Positions 9,299-17,231 of a stretch of 24,236 nucleotides of DNA are shown piece by piece. Both the position numbers and the translations under genes were made by a program. This DNA is from Gordonia westfalica (lineage in GTDB: Bacteria > Actinomycetota > Actinomycetes > Mycobacteriales > Mycobacteriaceae): the NCBI RefSeq assembly GCF_900105725.1, contig NZ_FNLM01000023.1, forward strand, positions 1-24,236, given 5' to 3'. Each line of letters opens with the position of its first letter. The first letter of the stretch is position 1. The notes under the pieces are model-generated. The model was given only the letters and a program-made list of their open reading frames with translations, did not search any database and was not told the DNA's origin.

Positions 9299-11853
9299 TC
9301 AGCCCCGACCGACGATCATGTACTGGCCTGTGGTGAAAGTGCTGACGACCTCCACCCACTCCCACTGATCGGTGAGCACGAGGGTCGGCACACCGTCGAT
9401 GCCGATCGGCGCGGACACGGTGACCGCGTTGGCTGAGGCGTCGATCTTCTTGATAGTGAAGCGATACCCAGCCGATCCGGTGTTCGGCAGTGAGATCGTG
9501 AACGCTCCACCACTGGCATCGCACATGTTGAACGGCGCGGTGTTGGTGGTGATGTTGTAGGTACCGGATCGATTGCCGAGCCCGGTACGGAATCCGCCTG
9601 TGAGAGCGACCGCCCCCGAGGTCGTGATCGGATACGCACCACCAGCAGTGCGAAGTCCAAGGCTGGACAGGACGGTGCCGAGGTCGTCTGTTGCGGACGG
9701 CTTCGTGCCGAGCGCGGACGTGCCGAAGAATCCCACCTCGGCCATCGACTTCGCCCCGGTGATCGTCTGGTCGGTATCGAGCGTGACGCCTGCTGCGCCA
9801 CCGGATTCGACTTCGGCCCAGTCGGTGCCGTCCCATCGCTGCAACTGGTCGTCGCCCTGGTCGTACTCGACGCCACCTATGCGGGCCGCACCAGTCACGT
9901 CGAGGGACACCAGGGCGCGAGTTCCAACGAGATCGCCGGGGCCGTGGACGGTGACCGAGCCCGGCTTGTACTCGCCGCTGCCGTTGACATCGGCGGCGTG
10001 TACCGCGTAGGACGTCCCCGCTTCTCCGAATATCTCGATGGTCCCCTGGGTGAGGTCCACGATCACGTCTGACGCGAGGCTCGACACCTCCACGCCCTTG
10101 GCTGTGGTGTGAATCTCGGGGTCGATGATGCGTGTACCAGTGCTGCCGCAGCGCGCGAGAACACCGTTGTTGGTGCCGTAGTAGCGCGGTCGTAGAATGC
10201 GATACCCGTAGTCGCCCGCGTAGGTGGTGTTGCCGTGTGACCAGCCCGACGAGTCGCCGCCGACCACGGTGTCATCGACCGAGTAGATGTCGCGTGACCG
10301 CAGTCCGTGGGTCTGGTAGGACACCCCAGCGGGGCGGTACGACCGGCACGACCGCGACCCACACCGCGCCGACGCCACGTAGTTGGCGACGTGTCGTGTC
10401 CCGTAGGCGACGCTACGGGTGAACTCGCCATCGACGCAGTGAGTCATGCGCCCGATGTACCCGTGCCCTGATCCTGTCTGGAATGGGTTTCGCCCCTCGA
10501 TGTCGATGGTTCGCGGGCGCAGGCACTTGTTGAAGTTGACGATGTGGTTCTCCCACCCCTCGGCGCGCACGTTCTCCACTCGGGGGTCCACGCAGGCGTA
10601 GAAGTAGAACAGGTGACCGCCTGAGGTCTCGATGTCCCCGGTGTACATGCCGTCGGGGTTGGTGTCGATGATGAGTCCGATGTTCTTGACGACCGGACGG
10701 ACCGGGGTCGAGATGCGTTGCAGCGTGGGGACCACGGAGAAGTTGGCCTGGTACTGGTGGCTGAGGGGGATGCGGAGGCGCACGGTTCCTGTGGACGGCG
10801 TGATCGACTGCACGATGTTGACCTCGCCGCGTCCGACCCACGAGGCGTTCGCGCCAGTGTCCCACCGGGCGACGGGGTATCGGTCACGGACGATGACCAG
10901 GTCGTCGGTTGAGAACCCGTTCGATCCTGAGAAAGGGTTCGTGATTACCTCGGTAGCTCCACGGGCGAACCCCGAGCTGCTGAGATCAACCTCAGGGCCG
11001 ACGGTGGACGACCACGAGATAAAGGGGCTGGCCACCGACAGGTCGCCGGAGTCCATCGTTTTCGTCACAACCCGTGCGCCATTGAAGTCGAGCGTGAGTG
11101 ACTTACCGGTGATCGACAAGGGGTCGAGGCGGTAGGTCTTGGTGGCATCGAAGACGATCGTCGAACCGTCAGGCACGGCAGCGATGAGATCAGTCAACGC
11201 GGCGGTGTCATTAGTGCCACTCCCCGAGTTGGCATCACCCCCGGCCCAGTCACCCACGAGACCGTGCTCGCCGACGAAGAACACGCCCCCCACGCGCGGA
11301 GCATAAGTTTCCTCAGCTACCTCTTGTGTGAGGAAGCCTGTGGTGCCTGCTGCGACACGGGCATCGACCGCGGCACGGGAGGCAGACCCCTCGGCGGTGA
11401 TCTTCGATGCCACCGCCGAATCCGGTACCGCACCTGCCGTCACGTCCTCCAGGATTTGGGCTGCCTCATCACGGGCCGTGCGGGTCTCGTCCCGCAGGGT
11501 GGCGACAGCGTTCACCACGGCTGGGGTGTAGGCGTCGGGGTCGTAGTCCTCGATCAACTCCTGCAGCGTGTGCGAACCTTCTGTCAGGACAACCGAATAC
11601 CACTTCGACCGGTAATCCTTCGCCCCGAAGATCGCCTTCTGCACCTGGTACGGACCCTCAGGGAGCAACCCCGAGTCGTAGAAACCAGGGGCGGACGGGT
11701 GCGTGGGCGGGTTGATGGGGATGACGGTGGGCGCCGAGTACACGGTCACCCCAGCGTTGTTGCGGTCCACCGGCACCCGAATCCACAGTTTCGAATCCCG
11801 CGGCGGGAACCCCCATCGGGGAGCTGATACACACCAGTCAAACGTCCGGACAT
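9299..11853 (-). CDS. Tail fibre / receptor-binding protein with beta-helix core (one homopolymer frameshift)
   Basis: About 851 residues when read from the ATG at 11853, which has a good ribosome site (AAAGGAAG). The frame breaks at the run 11810-11814: five G are read, and six would join MSGRLTGVYQLPDGG to FPPRDSKLWIRVPVDRNNAG smoothly. Without that correction the gene would start at an internal GTG (11776) with 825 residues. After an N-terminal attachment-type region there is a probable coiled coil (about residues 115-175). A GDWAGGDANSGSGTNDTAAL segment (about 201-220) then opens a pectate-lyase-type right-handed beta-helix running to about residue 700. The C-terminal 150 residues resemble the trimer-forming tips of phage fibres. 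It is the last gene of the late operon and probably recognises the host surface. No active site can be identified, so enzymatic activity is open. Confidence 0.8.
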
Positions 11854-11896
11854 GAACTTCCTTTCGAACAGGAGGGGGGTACCGCAGACGGGCGCC

Positions 11897-13210
11897 TTAT
11901 GCGGGGGTGATGTTGATCCAGCAGCCAGACACTGACTGAGGTCCGCCATTCGAGGCATGCCACATGGTGAGTTGGTCGCCTGCGGCGACGGTCAACGACA
12001 CTGTGCCGGTGAGTCCGACGCTGCCGACGTCGACACCGTTGCGTTGGATTTTGATGTTGCCGTTACCAGTCGCCGACCAGGTGAGGGTGACGTTCCCGGC
12101 GCCCTTCACGACGAGCGCATTGTTGGTGACCGTCGCCGGATAGGTGGGGTCAGAGGTGAACCCGGTCACCTGCACATACGGGAGGAACGAGTTCGATACT
12201 GACCCGTTCTGCATGCGTTGACGGGTGAACGTGACGAGGGTGGCGGTCGCGGCACTCGATGTTGCAGCACTGTTGGTGCCGGTCAGGGTGTGGCGGGGTC
12301 GGGATGTGGCTGTGCCAGTGACAGTCACAGTGTTGGCGGCGGCGAGCTGGGGGCGCAGGTCTGCGGTGTCGGCGACATTAATGGTTTGCAGTGCCGCCAG
12401 CGTGTAGCGTGCCCGCGCCGTACCGGTTTGGTCGGCAGCCACCGTTTGAGAAGCGGCTAACGGTACGCGTAGGCCACCCAGTTCGGTGGCCTGCCCCACG
12501 GTGGTGGTTTGGGTGGCGGAGATGGTGTGTCGTACCCTCACCACCGCCACAGACGTCACCTCGAACGTTTGGGAGGCATCCGCATTCACCGATCCCACCG
12601 ATGGCACTGACGATGCTGTCGGCGCCACCACCATGTCTTGTGCTGCATCCAGCTCAATGCGTGGGCGGGTGACGACAGGTTGGGTGATGGTGATGTCTTG
12701 TGTGGCGGTCAGGGTGTAGAGAGTTGCCGTCGACGCTGCAGGGGTGACAGTGGTCGCTTGTGTAGCGTCGAGTGTGTAGCGGGCGCGGCCATCGCTGCTG
12801 GTGTCGGTGGTGATGGTGTTGGTTGCGGTCAGGGTGTAACGGGCACGCACCACACCCACACCAGCCACCACACCCGAACCGGTACCGGCTATGCCGACAC
12901 CGAGTTTCCCGGACTGCCCCACCTGGACGGATTGCTCCGCATAGTCCACGCAGAGTCGGGCGTACACCACACCCGCAGCGGTGACGGTGATGGTGTTGCC
13001 GGACATCAACCGTTCTTTGGTGCGGGGCCGGCGGGTCCGATAGTGCGGGGCCGTCGGCAACCTCACCCCAGTGTGCCGGGCTTCCGGTACCACCACCCGC
13101 GTGTGGGGTGCAGCAGGTAGCACCACACCCACCCGCGGAACCGGTACCGCCGTAAACAGGTAGGGACGGTTGGGGACTGCCGTCACCACCCTGCCTGCCA
13201 GAACGATCAT
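11897..13210 (-). CDS. 437-aa repeat-rich virion protein with C-terminal beta domain
   Basis: The ATG follows directly after the preceding stop, so it is probably translated by coupling. Three regions are visible. Residues about 12-65 hold three imperfect repeats of about ten residues built on Leu-Pro-x-Ala-Pro-His-x-Arg. Residues about 122-323 hold roughly ten repeats of 19-27 residues on the pattern Arg-x-Arg-Tyr-Thr-Leu-x-Ala-Thr-Gln, each predicting short beta strands, rich in Thr, Ala and Val and almost without Lys. Residues about 330-437 form a non-repetitive beta-sandwich-like domain with Trp and Asn, perhaps for carbohydrate binding. A second possible start is Met69 (MSGNTITV). Position between minor tail genes and the fibre suggests a tail-tip or fibre-linked protein. 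The repeat family is not one I can name. It is intact and identical in arm A. Confidence 0.75.
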   Translation of the reverse strand: MIVLAGRVVTAVPNRPYLFTAVPVPRVGVVLPAAPHTRVVVPEARHTGVRLPTAPHYRTRRPRTKERLMSGNTITVTAAGVVYARLCVDYAEQSVQVGQSGKLGVGIAGTGSGVVAGVGVVRARYTLTATNTITTDTSSDGRARYTLDATQATTVTPAASTATLYTLTATQDITITQPVVTRPRIELDAAQDMVVAPTASSVPSVGSVNADASQTFEVTSVAVVRVRHTISATQTTTVGQATELGGLRVPLAASQTVAADQTGTARARYTLAALQTINVADTADLRPQLAAANTVTVTGTATSRPRHTLTGTNSAATSSAATATLVTFTRQRMQNGSVSNSFLPYVQVTGFTSDPTYPATVTNNALVVKGAGNVTLTWSATGNGNIKIQRNGVDVGSVGLTGTVSLTVAAGDQLTMWHASNGGPQSVSGCWINITPA

Positions 13211-13555
13211 CTACGTGATGGTGATCGTGGGGGTGACGTCGATGGTGGCGTTCGCACTGACTGTGGTGGAGGGGATGGACAGTTTGTCCAAATAGGTGCC
13301 GGAGGTTTGCGCCGAGTACACGCCGGCCGCGACGACGGTGGTGGCGGGCACGTTGATCGACACCTTCGACCCGGTCATGGAACCCGACGCCGGAGTCCCC
13401 CAGGTCGTCTGCTGGCGGGCATACGCGGGGGTACCGCCCGACACCTCGGATGCGCCGGTGCTGCCGGGGTCGGCGGTGTGCAGGGAAATCCACGTTCCCT
13501 GCGCTGCATACGCATTGAGCAGGGCGGTTTTCATCGCGTTGGTGGCGAGTGCCAT
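13211..13555 (-). CDS. 114-aa minor tail-type protein with HTADPG motif
   Basis: Starts at ATG 13555 behind a strong ribosome site (AGGAGA, seven bases upstream). The N-terminal segment MALATNAMKTALLNAY is helical, followed by SLHTADPGSTGASEVSGG and PAYAR, a combination I recognise from small virion proteins of actinobacteriophages. The remainder (residues about 50-114) is Thr/Val-rich beta sequence. The role is inferred from position between other tail genes; there is no catalytic motif. Arm A carries a one-base deletion in this gene. Confidence 0.75.
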   Translation of the reverse strand: MALATNAMKTALLNAYAAQGTWISLHTADPGSTGASEVSGGTPAYARQQTTWGTPASGSMTGSKVSINVPATTVVAAGVYSAQTSGTYLDKLSIPSTTVSANATIDVTPTITIT

Positions 13556-13556
13556 G

Positions 13557-13679
13557 TCATTCTCCTAGGTTGTAGTTGATGTCGAGGTGGAGGGTTTGTT
13601 CGGCGGTGAGGTCGACGTGTTCCCGCCCGTGATCGTCGATCCAATGTCGGGTGCCGTTGTCGTCGGTCCACTCAGACAC
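13557..13679 (-). CDS. 40-aa acidic/His-rich small protein
   Basis: A short frame from GTG 13679, which lies inside the last codons of the upstream gene, to a stop one base before the next ATG. It begins SEWTDDNGTRHWIDDHGREH and is rich in Asp, Glu, His and Trp, with no membrane segment. Evidence for a real gene: it fills the gap between two virion genes with tight overlaps, keeps the operon's start-stop pattern, and is unchanged in arm A where many other genes are damaged. No function can be assigned. Confidence 0.6.
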   Translation of the reverse strand: MSEWTDDNGTRHWIDDHGREHVDLTAEQTLHLDINYNLGE

Positions 13680-14031
13680 GGCGGACTGCTTTCCCGTAGT
13701 AGAGGGGATATTCCTGGGTGGGGGTTTCGGGCATCGACACCGTGAGCAGGAAGTGGGTGGCCCGCCCGATGATGGGGGCCAGCGTTTCCTGTTGCACCAC
13801 ATAGTCGATGGAGGGTGGTTCCACCACGCCGGGGATGGAGATGATGGGGGTGGTGGCGTTCCGGACGGGGTCGCCTTCGAAAAAGTAGAGGGTCGATGCT
13901 GCACCGACCGGCCACGATGTGATGTTGCCGGAGGTGGCGTCGATGGGGTCGAGGGAGAAAACCAGGTCACTGTTCTGGTAGAGGGGGATTTCCGCTTTCG
14001 TTCCCTCCCATCCGAGGGTGACGGTGGTCAT
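13672..14031 (-). CDS. 119-aa beta-sandwich-like virion protein, possibly LtfC-like
   Basis: The ATG overlaps the upstream stop (ATGA). The protein opens MTTVTLGWEGTKAEIPLYQN and is almost all predicted beta strand, with a central WPVGAASTLYFFEG segment (residues about 41-54). The strand pattern and the WP-x-G segment recall the LtfC/p132/Gp6-type beta-sandwich family of actinobacteriophage structural proteins, but this is from memory of the family and only moderately sure. It lies between the glycine-rich tail protein cluster and the repeat protein, consistent with a minor virion component. Confidence 0.7.
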   Translation of the reverse strand: MTTVTLGWEGTKAEIPLYQNSDLVFSLDPIDATSGNITSWPVGAASTLYFFEGDPVRNATTPIISIPGVVEPPSIDYVVQQETLAPIIGRATHFLLTVSMPETPTQEYPLYYGKAVRRV

Positions 14032-14399
14032 GGTGTCTCCTGTTCTGTGAGTTCATATCCGAGTGCCGCCAAAGCATCAGCGTGGGTGGCGAGGTCGGGG
14101 TTGATGGTCATCGCGAACGACTTCGAGTCAGTCGACAGGATCGGGGTCAAACCGTTGGCGGGGTCACCGTCGTAGTCGATGACCTGGCCACGCTCATCCG
14201 ACAGGAACACCGACACATCCGGTTTCAGATGCGACCGCGAGACGGGAACCTGCATTCCCATGCTGGTGAGAATCGAAGTCATGTCAGGCACTTCCACCAC
14301 CAACACCAACAGGAACCCATCCTCCGTGGAGTACAGGTTCGTGATCGGCGGCATATGCGGAAGAGCTTCAGCCACAAGGGTTGCTGGTTTCATACTCAT
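14028..14399 (-). CDS. 123-aa virion protein of unknown function
   Basis: Complete only in arm B. The ATG overlaps the stop of the glycine-rich protein and the TGA overlaps the next ATG, so it is tightly coupled at both ends. Features: a helical start (MSMKPATLVAEALPHMPP), a hydrophobic beta strand FLLVLVVEVP (about residues 29-38), and the segment FLSDERGQVIDYDGDPANG (about 66-84), whose Asp/Gly spacing suggests a tight turn or possible metal site. No membrane helix of sufficient length. I do not recognise a named family; a structural or assembly role is inferred from context. Arms A and C carry frameshifts from base loss. Confidence 0.7.
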   Translation of the reverse strand: MSMKPATLVAEALPHMPPITNLYSTEDGFLLVLVVEVPDMTSILTSMGMQVPVSRSHLKPDVSVFLSDERGQVIDYDGDPANGLTPILSTDSKSFAMTINPDLATHADALAALGYELTEQETP

Positions 14400-14727
14400 C
14401 TCCAGAAGATCCAGATCACACCGGTAGCGCCGATACCGCCAGCGCCGAATGAGCCGGTACCGCCGTTCGAACCACCACCACCGCCACCACCACCGCCGGG
14501 ATAGCCGCCCGGGCCGCCAGCTCCGCCGCTGTAGTTGAGGAAGCTGACACGGCCACCACCACCACCGCCACCACCACCGGCGCCGCCACACTTCGTTTGA
14601 GTTGCCGGCGACACGTTCGCGCCTGCACCACCGGGTCCACCGTTACCGCTAGGCGCACCTGCCCCGCAGTCCCACCAGCGCCGAGAGGCGTTGACCCGCC
14701 CGCCAAACCATTCGTGCCGGAGTCTGC
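14396..14727 (-). pseudogene. Glycine-rich minor tail protein, C-terminal part downstream of the IS
   Basis: The frame continues from the split Leu codon as Ala-Asp-Ser-Gly-Thr-Asn-Gly, then changes frame at the G run 14662-14665. Adding the fifth G seen in arm A gives an unbroken reading into CGGAGGGGGGGGGRVSFLNY, two long glycine tracts and the ending GAGGIGATGVIWIFWR. An aromatic ending after a Gly shell is typical of glycine-rich tail proteins of actinobacteriophages. With the N-terminal part this makes about 332 residues. Cut off from its start by the IS, it cannot be made as part of the full protein. Confidence 0.8.
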
Positions 14728-15818
14728 TAGTGTCCTGAGTCATTAATTCGTGTGCAGTAGTGGGCGATGGAGTCGAGGATCTGGTCAGCGGTCTTGACCC
14801 ACACGTAGGGGCGGGGGTTGTCGTTCCAGGTCTCGATCCACGCTCTGATGTCGGCATTGAGTGCTCGTACGGTGCGGTGGGTGGAGCGTTGGAGTTTCTT
14901 GGTGGTCAGTTCGGCGAACCAGCGTTCGACGAGGTTCATCCAGGATGAGCTGGTGGGGGTGAAGTGGACAACAAACCGCGGGTGCGCGGTCAGCCATCGC
15001 TTGACCGCGGGTGTCTTGTGGGTGGAGGCATTGTCCATGACCAGGTGGACGTCGAGCTCGTCGGGTACCTCGGCGTCGATCTTGCGGAGGAATCCGATGA
15101 ATTCCGTTGCGCGATGCCGTGAGTGAAGCGAACCGATGACTTTGCCCGACGCGATGTCCAACGCCGCGTACAGGCTGGAGGTGCCGTTGCGCACGTAGTC
15201 GTGGCTGGCCCGTTGCGGGGTGCCCGGGAGCATGGGAAAGATCGGCTGGGTGCGATCGAGCGCTTGGATCTGGGTCTTCTCGTCAACGCAGAGCACCAGG
15301 GCACGTTCGGGTGGGTTCATGTAGAGCCCGACGACGTCGCGGACCTTTTCGGTGAACATGGGATCTTTCGACAGCTTCCACGAATCCTGTTTGTGTGGAG
15401 CCAATCCGAACGCTCTCCATACACGCGAAACAGTTGACTGCGACATGTCGAGATGCTCAGCCATCGACCGAGTCGACCAGTGTGTCGCATTCTTCGGAGT
15501 GGTCTCGAGAGTTGCGGTGATCAGGTCTTTGATCTGCTCGTCGCCGACGGTTCGAGGTCGCCCGGGCCGGGGTTCGTCGAGCAACCCCTCGCAGCGGTGC
15601 TCGACGAACCGGCCTCGCCATCGCCGCACGGTACCTCGGTTGAGGCCGAGTCGTTGTGCCACTTCGGTATTCGACCCGCCATCTGCGGCAGCGAGAACGA
15701 TTCGTGATCGCATCGCCAAACCCGAGGCCGTCGTTCGCCGACGCGCCCACCCTTCGAGCTCACGGCGCTCGTCATCGGTCAGAACAATATCCACTGCTCG
15801 CGGACCCCGGGTTGCCAT
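14727..15818 (-). CDS. IS630-family DDE transposase
   Basis: 363 residues from ATG 15818. An N-terminal helix-turn-helix (about residues 43-70, with TEVAQRLGLNRGTVRRWRGR) is followed by a second one (about 113-140). The catalytic core has Asp179 in CVDEK, Asp262 in VMDNASTHK and Glu298 in SSWMNLVERWF, the D-D-E set of IS630 transposases, with Thr-Pro-Thr-Ser-Ser before the Glu as usual for the family. Length fits complete members. The last codon is at the very end of the IS; the TAG stop uses the duplicated TA plus the next host base. An in-frame TTG 15 nt upstream is a less likely start because it would lie in or before the promoter. Probably active, as all core residues are present. Confidence 0.92.
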   Translation of the reverse strand: MATRGPRAVDIVLTDDERRELEGWARRRTTASGLAMRSRIVLAAADGGSNTEVAQRLGLNRGTVRRWRGRFVEHRCEGLLDEPRPGRPRTVGDEQIKDLITATLETTPKNATHWSTRSMAEHLDMSQSTVSRVWRAFGLAPHKQDSWKLSKDPMFTEKVRDVVGLYMNPPERALVLCVDEKTQIQALDRTQPIFPMLPGTPQRASHDYVRNGTSSLYAALDIASGKVIGSLHSRHRATEFIGFLRKIDAEVPDELDVHLVMDNASTHKTPAVKRWLTAHPRFVVHFTPTSSSWMNLVERWFAELTTKKLQRSTHRTVRALNADIRAWIETWNDNPRPYVWVKTADQILDSIAHYCTRINDSGH

Positions 15819-15861
15819 TCCCCAGTCTATCAACCGAATGACAATTAATGACTCAGGACAC
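14730..15861 (-). mobile_element. IS630-family insertion sequence (1132 bp) inside a tail gene
   Basis: Both ends carry GTGTCCTGAGTCATTAATT as a perfect 19-bp inverted repeat, and both flanks carry TA (14728-14729 and 15862-15863), the target duplicated by IS630/Tc1-mariner elements. One transposase gene fills it. It is oriented with the tail operon. Outer bases on both sides read CTAG, so the target was a CTAG site. Perfect ends and an undamaged transposase point to recent insertion. The same copy, at the same site, is in arms A and C. Confidence 0.93.
15824..15829 (-). promoter_or_regulatory. Extended -10 promoter for the transposase
   Basis: On the minus strand TGATAGACT fits an extended -10 (TGn followed by TAnnnT), with the box ending five bases before the ATG. 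This predicts a leaderless message. No good -35 is seen, and the terminal repeat lies just upstream, so transposase bound to the end could repress its own gene. Confidence 0.45.
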
Positions 15862-16527
15862 TAGACCACCACCGCCGCCGTTCCCCGGCAGGGATGTGGT
15901 GGGTGAATAGCCGAACGATGTCGAGATCCCACCCTGCCCTGGGGTCGTGGTGATATGGGTGCCGAAACTGGACGGATTGCCATTCGTGCCAACGACGTAA
16001 GGCGTACTCGAATCCACTGATTCGGGGTCGAGTTGCTGGAAAATGTATCCACCGCCGAGGCCGCCAGCTGCGCGGGTGGTGGTACTGGAGGTGCCGTCCG
16101 AACCGTTCTTCCCACATCCGATGAGACCCACGATCAGTTCGGTGATGTTTTCAGGTTTCGTCCACGTACCCGACGTGACCTTGGTTTCCACGTTGTAGCC
16201 GTTGAGGACGGCGTCAGCGATGGCCTGGATCGTGTACTGAACCTCTTGCGGATCACCAACCGAACCGCCACCAAACCAGCCATTGAAAATGCCGTTGATG
16301 ATCGACGCAATGTTCGCCGTCGCCGCATGAGCCAACAACCGGATCACATCAACCGGCTCACCCATATGCTTAAACTTCGGATTGAACTGGTTGTACGCGT
16401 AGTCATCCCAGAACGCCTGATCCGCATTCGCGAACTGCGACAGGCCTGACGTGGCACCGTTCGGGCGGTTCGCGGGCAGGAAGTATTTGCCCGGTACACC
16501 AGCACCGGGCTGATCTGGAGCTGTAAT
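15862..16527 (-). pseudogene. Glycine-rich minor tail protein, N-terminal part, interrupted by the IS
   Basis: 222 codons open from ATT 16527 to the Leu codon holding the target TA. Coding sequence clearly extends 54 codons upstream of the first ATG (16365): it reads TAPDQPGAGVPGKYFLPANR and FANADQAFWDDYAYNQF. Upstream of the ATT, back to the next in-frame stop, there is no ATG, GTG, TTG or CTG. AAGGGGTG lies eight bases before the ATT, as a good ribosome site should. Residues about 55-110 are helical and may serve attachment. TSGTWTKPENITELIVGLIG (about 118-137) is the beta start common to glycine-rich tail proteins, followed by the Gly-rich shell. Past the insertion the frame reads only two IS codons before a stop, so a truncated protein of about 224 residues could be made. 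Confidence 0.8.
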
Positions 16528-16529
16528 GG

Positions 16530-17231
16530 CTAACTCACCCCTTCGATCATGCGGGCCAACCGCTTAGCGTGGCCACCACCGTCGTAGTCCGTGGAATGCG
16601 CAGTGCCGAGATAGTTGCGGATGTCCTCCCCCGCACGCGCGAAATCGGGCCAGCGGAACGGATTCCACCACGGCTGCGCCACCGCCAGACGTTCAGCGGT
16701 CTTGAACGCCCAGGCGCGGGCGGCCTCGGGTGTGCGCACCGACATCCACCCGGTTAGGTCGGCGACCGTGCGCAGCGGTGAACCTAGCGGCAGGTCGGCG
16801 ATCGGATCACCCGGCGCCCACTCGGTGAACCGAGGCCGCGGGACGTGCAGCGCCCCGGCGATCCCGGACCGGCCGTGATGCACCGGCGTGTGCGGGTCGC
16901 CCAGCGTCGCGACGGCGAGCACCTGATGGCGAGGCCGCCGAGGCAGGATGTCGCGCGCGTACTTCACTGCGACCGCCGCGCCCGCACTGTAGCCGCCGAC
17001 GACCACGAGTTCGCGGGATTCGGTGACAGCTCGATCCAACGCTGCCGCGCCGATCGCTTTCGACTCCTCATACGACAGGTCGCCCATGCCGGTCGCCGGG
17101 CCGAAGTCGGCCGGGTACGGCACATACGTGAACTTCACCTTGCGGGGGTCGAGCGCGCGGCGCAGCGCCTCCGACGCGGGGGAGCCGCCGCGGGGTGCCC
17201 AAGTTCCGTCGACCCAGAGAAGTTCGATCAT
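16530..17231 (-). CDS. Lysin-B-like serine hydrolase (mycolate-layer esterase)
   Basis: 233 residues from the ATG at 17231, whose ATGA overlaps the upstream stop. A longer frame begins 75 nt further up but would overlap the membrane gene. ELLWVDGTW near the N-terminus is the first beta strand of an alpha/beta hydrolase. VVVGGYSAGAAVAVKYARD places the nucleophile at Ser82 in a G-x-S-x-G elbow. GDPIADLP (Asp142) and AHSTDYDGGGH (His212) are the likely partners of a cutinase-type triad. Lysin B enzymes cut the ester between mycolic acids and arabinogalactan and so release phage through the outer layer of mycolic-acid bacteria. Its place at the end of the lysis genes agrees. There is no signal peptide, as is usual for the family. 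The triad Asp and His are assigned by motif only. Confidence 0.8.
   Translation of the reverse strand: MIELLWVDGTWAPRGGSPASEALRRALDPRKVKFTYVPYPADFGPATGMGDLSYEESKAIGAAALDRAVTESRELVVVGGYSAGAAVAVKYARDILPRRPRHQVLAVATLGDPHTPVHHGRSGIAGALHVPRPRFTEWAPGDPIADLPLGSPLRTVADLTGWMSVRTPEAARAWAFKTAERLAVAQPWWNPFRWPDFARAGEDIRNYLGTAHSTDYDGGGHAKRLARMIEGVS

Noticed and set aside
9293..9307. GC hairpin at the tail-fibre stop as a two-way terminator
   Set aside because: The stem is only five base pairs with no T tract on either side. Convergent genes would suit a terminator here, but the sequence does not support one.
4370..13210. Invertible tail-fibre cassette for host-range switching
   Set aside because: The mirrored part covers lysis genes, an IS and all tail genes, not alternative fibre ends. 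Copies are the same in content, and no recombinase or crossover site is present.
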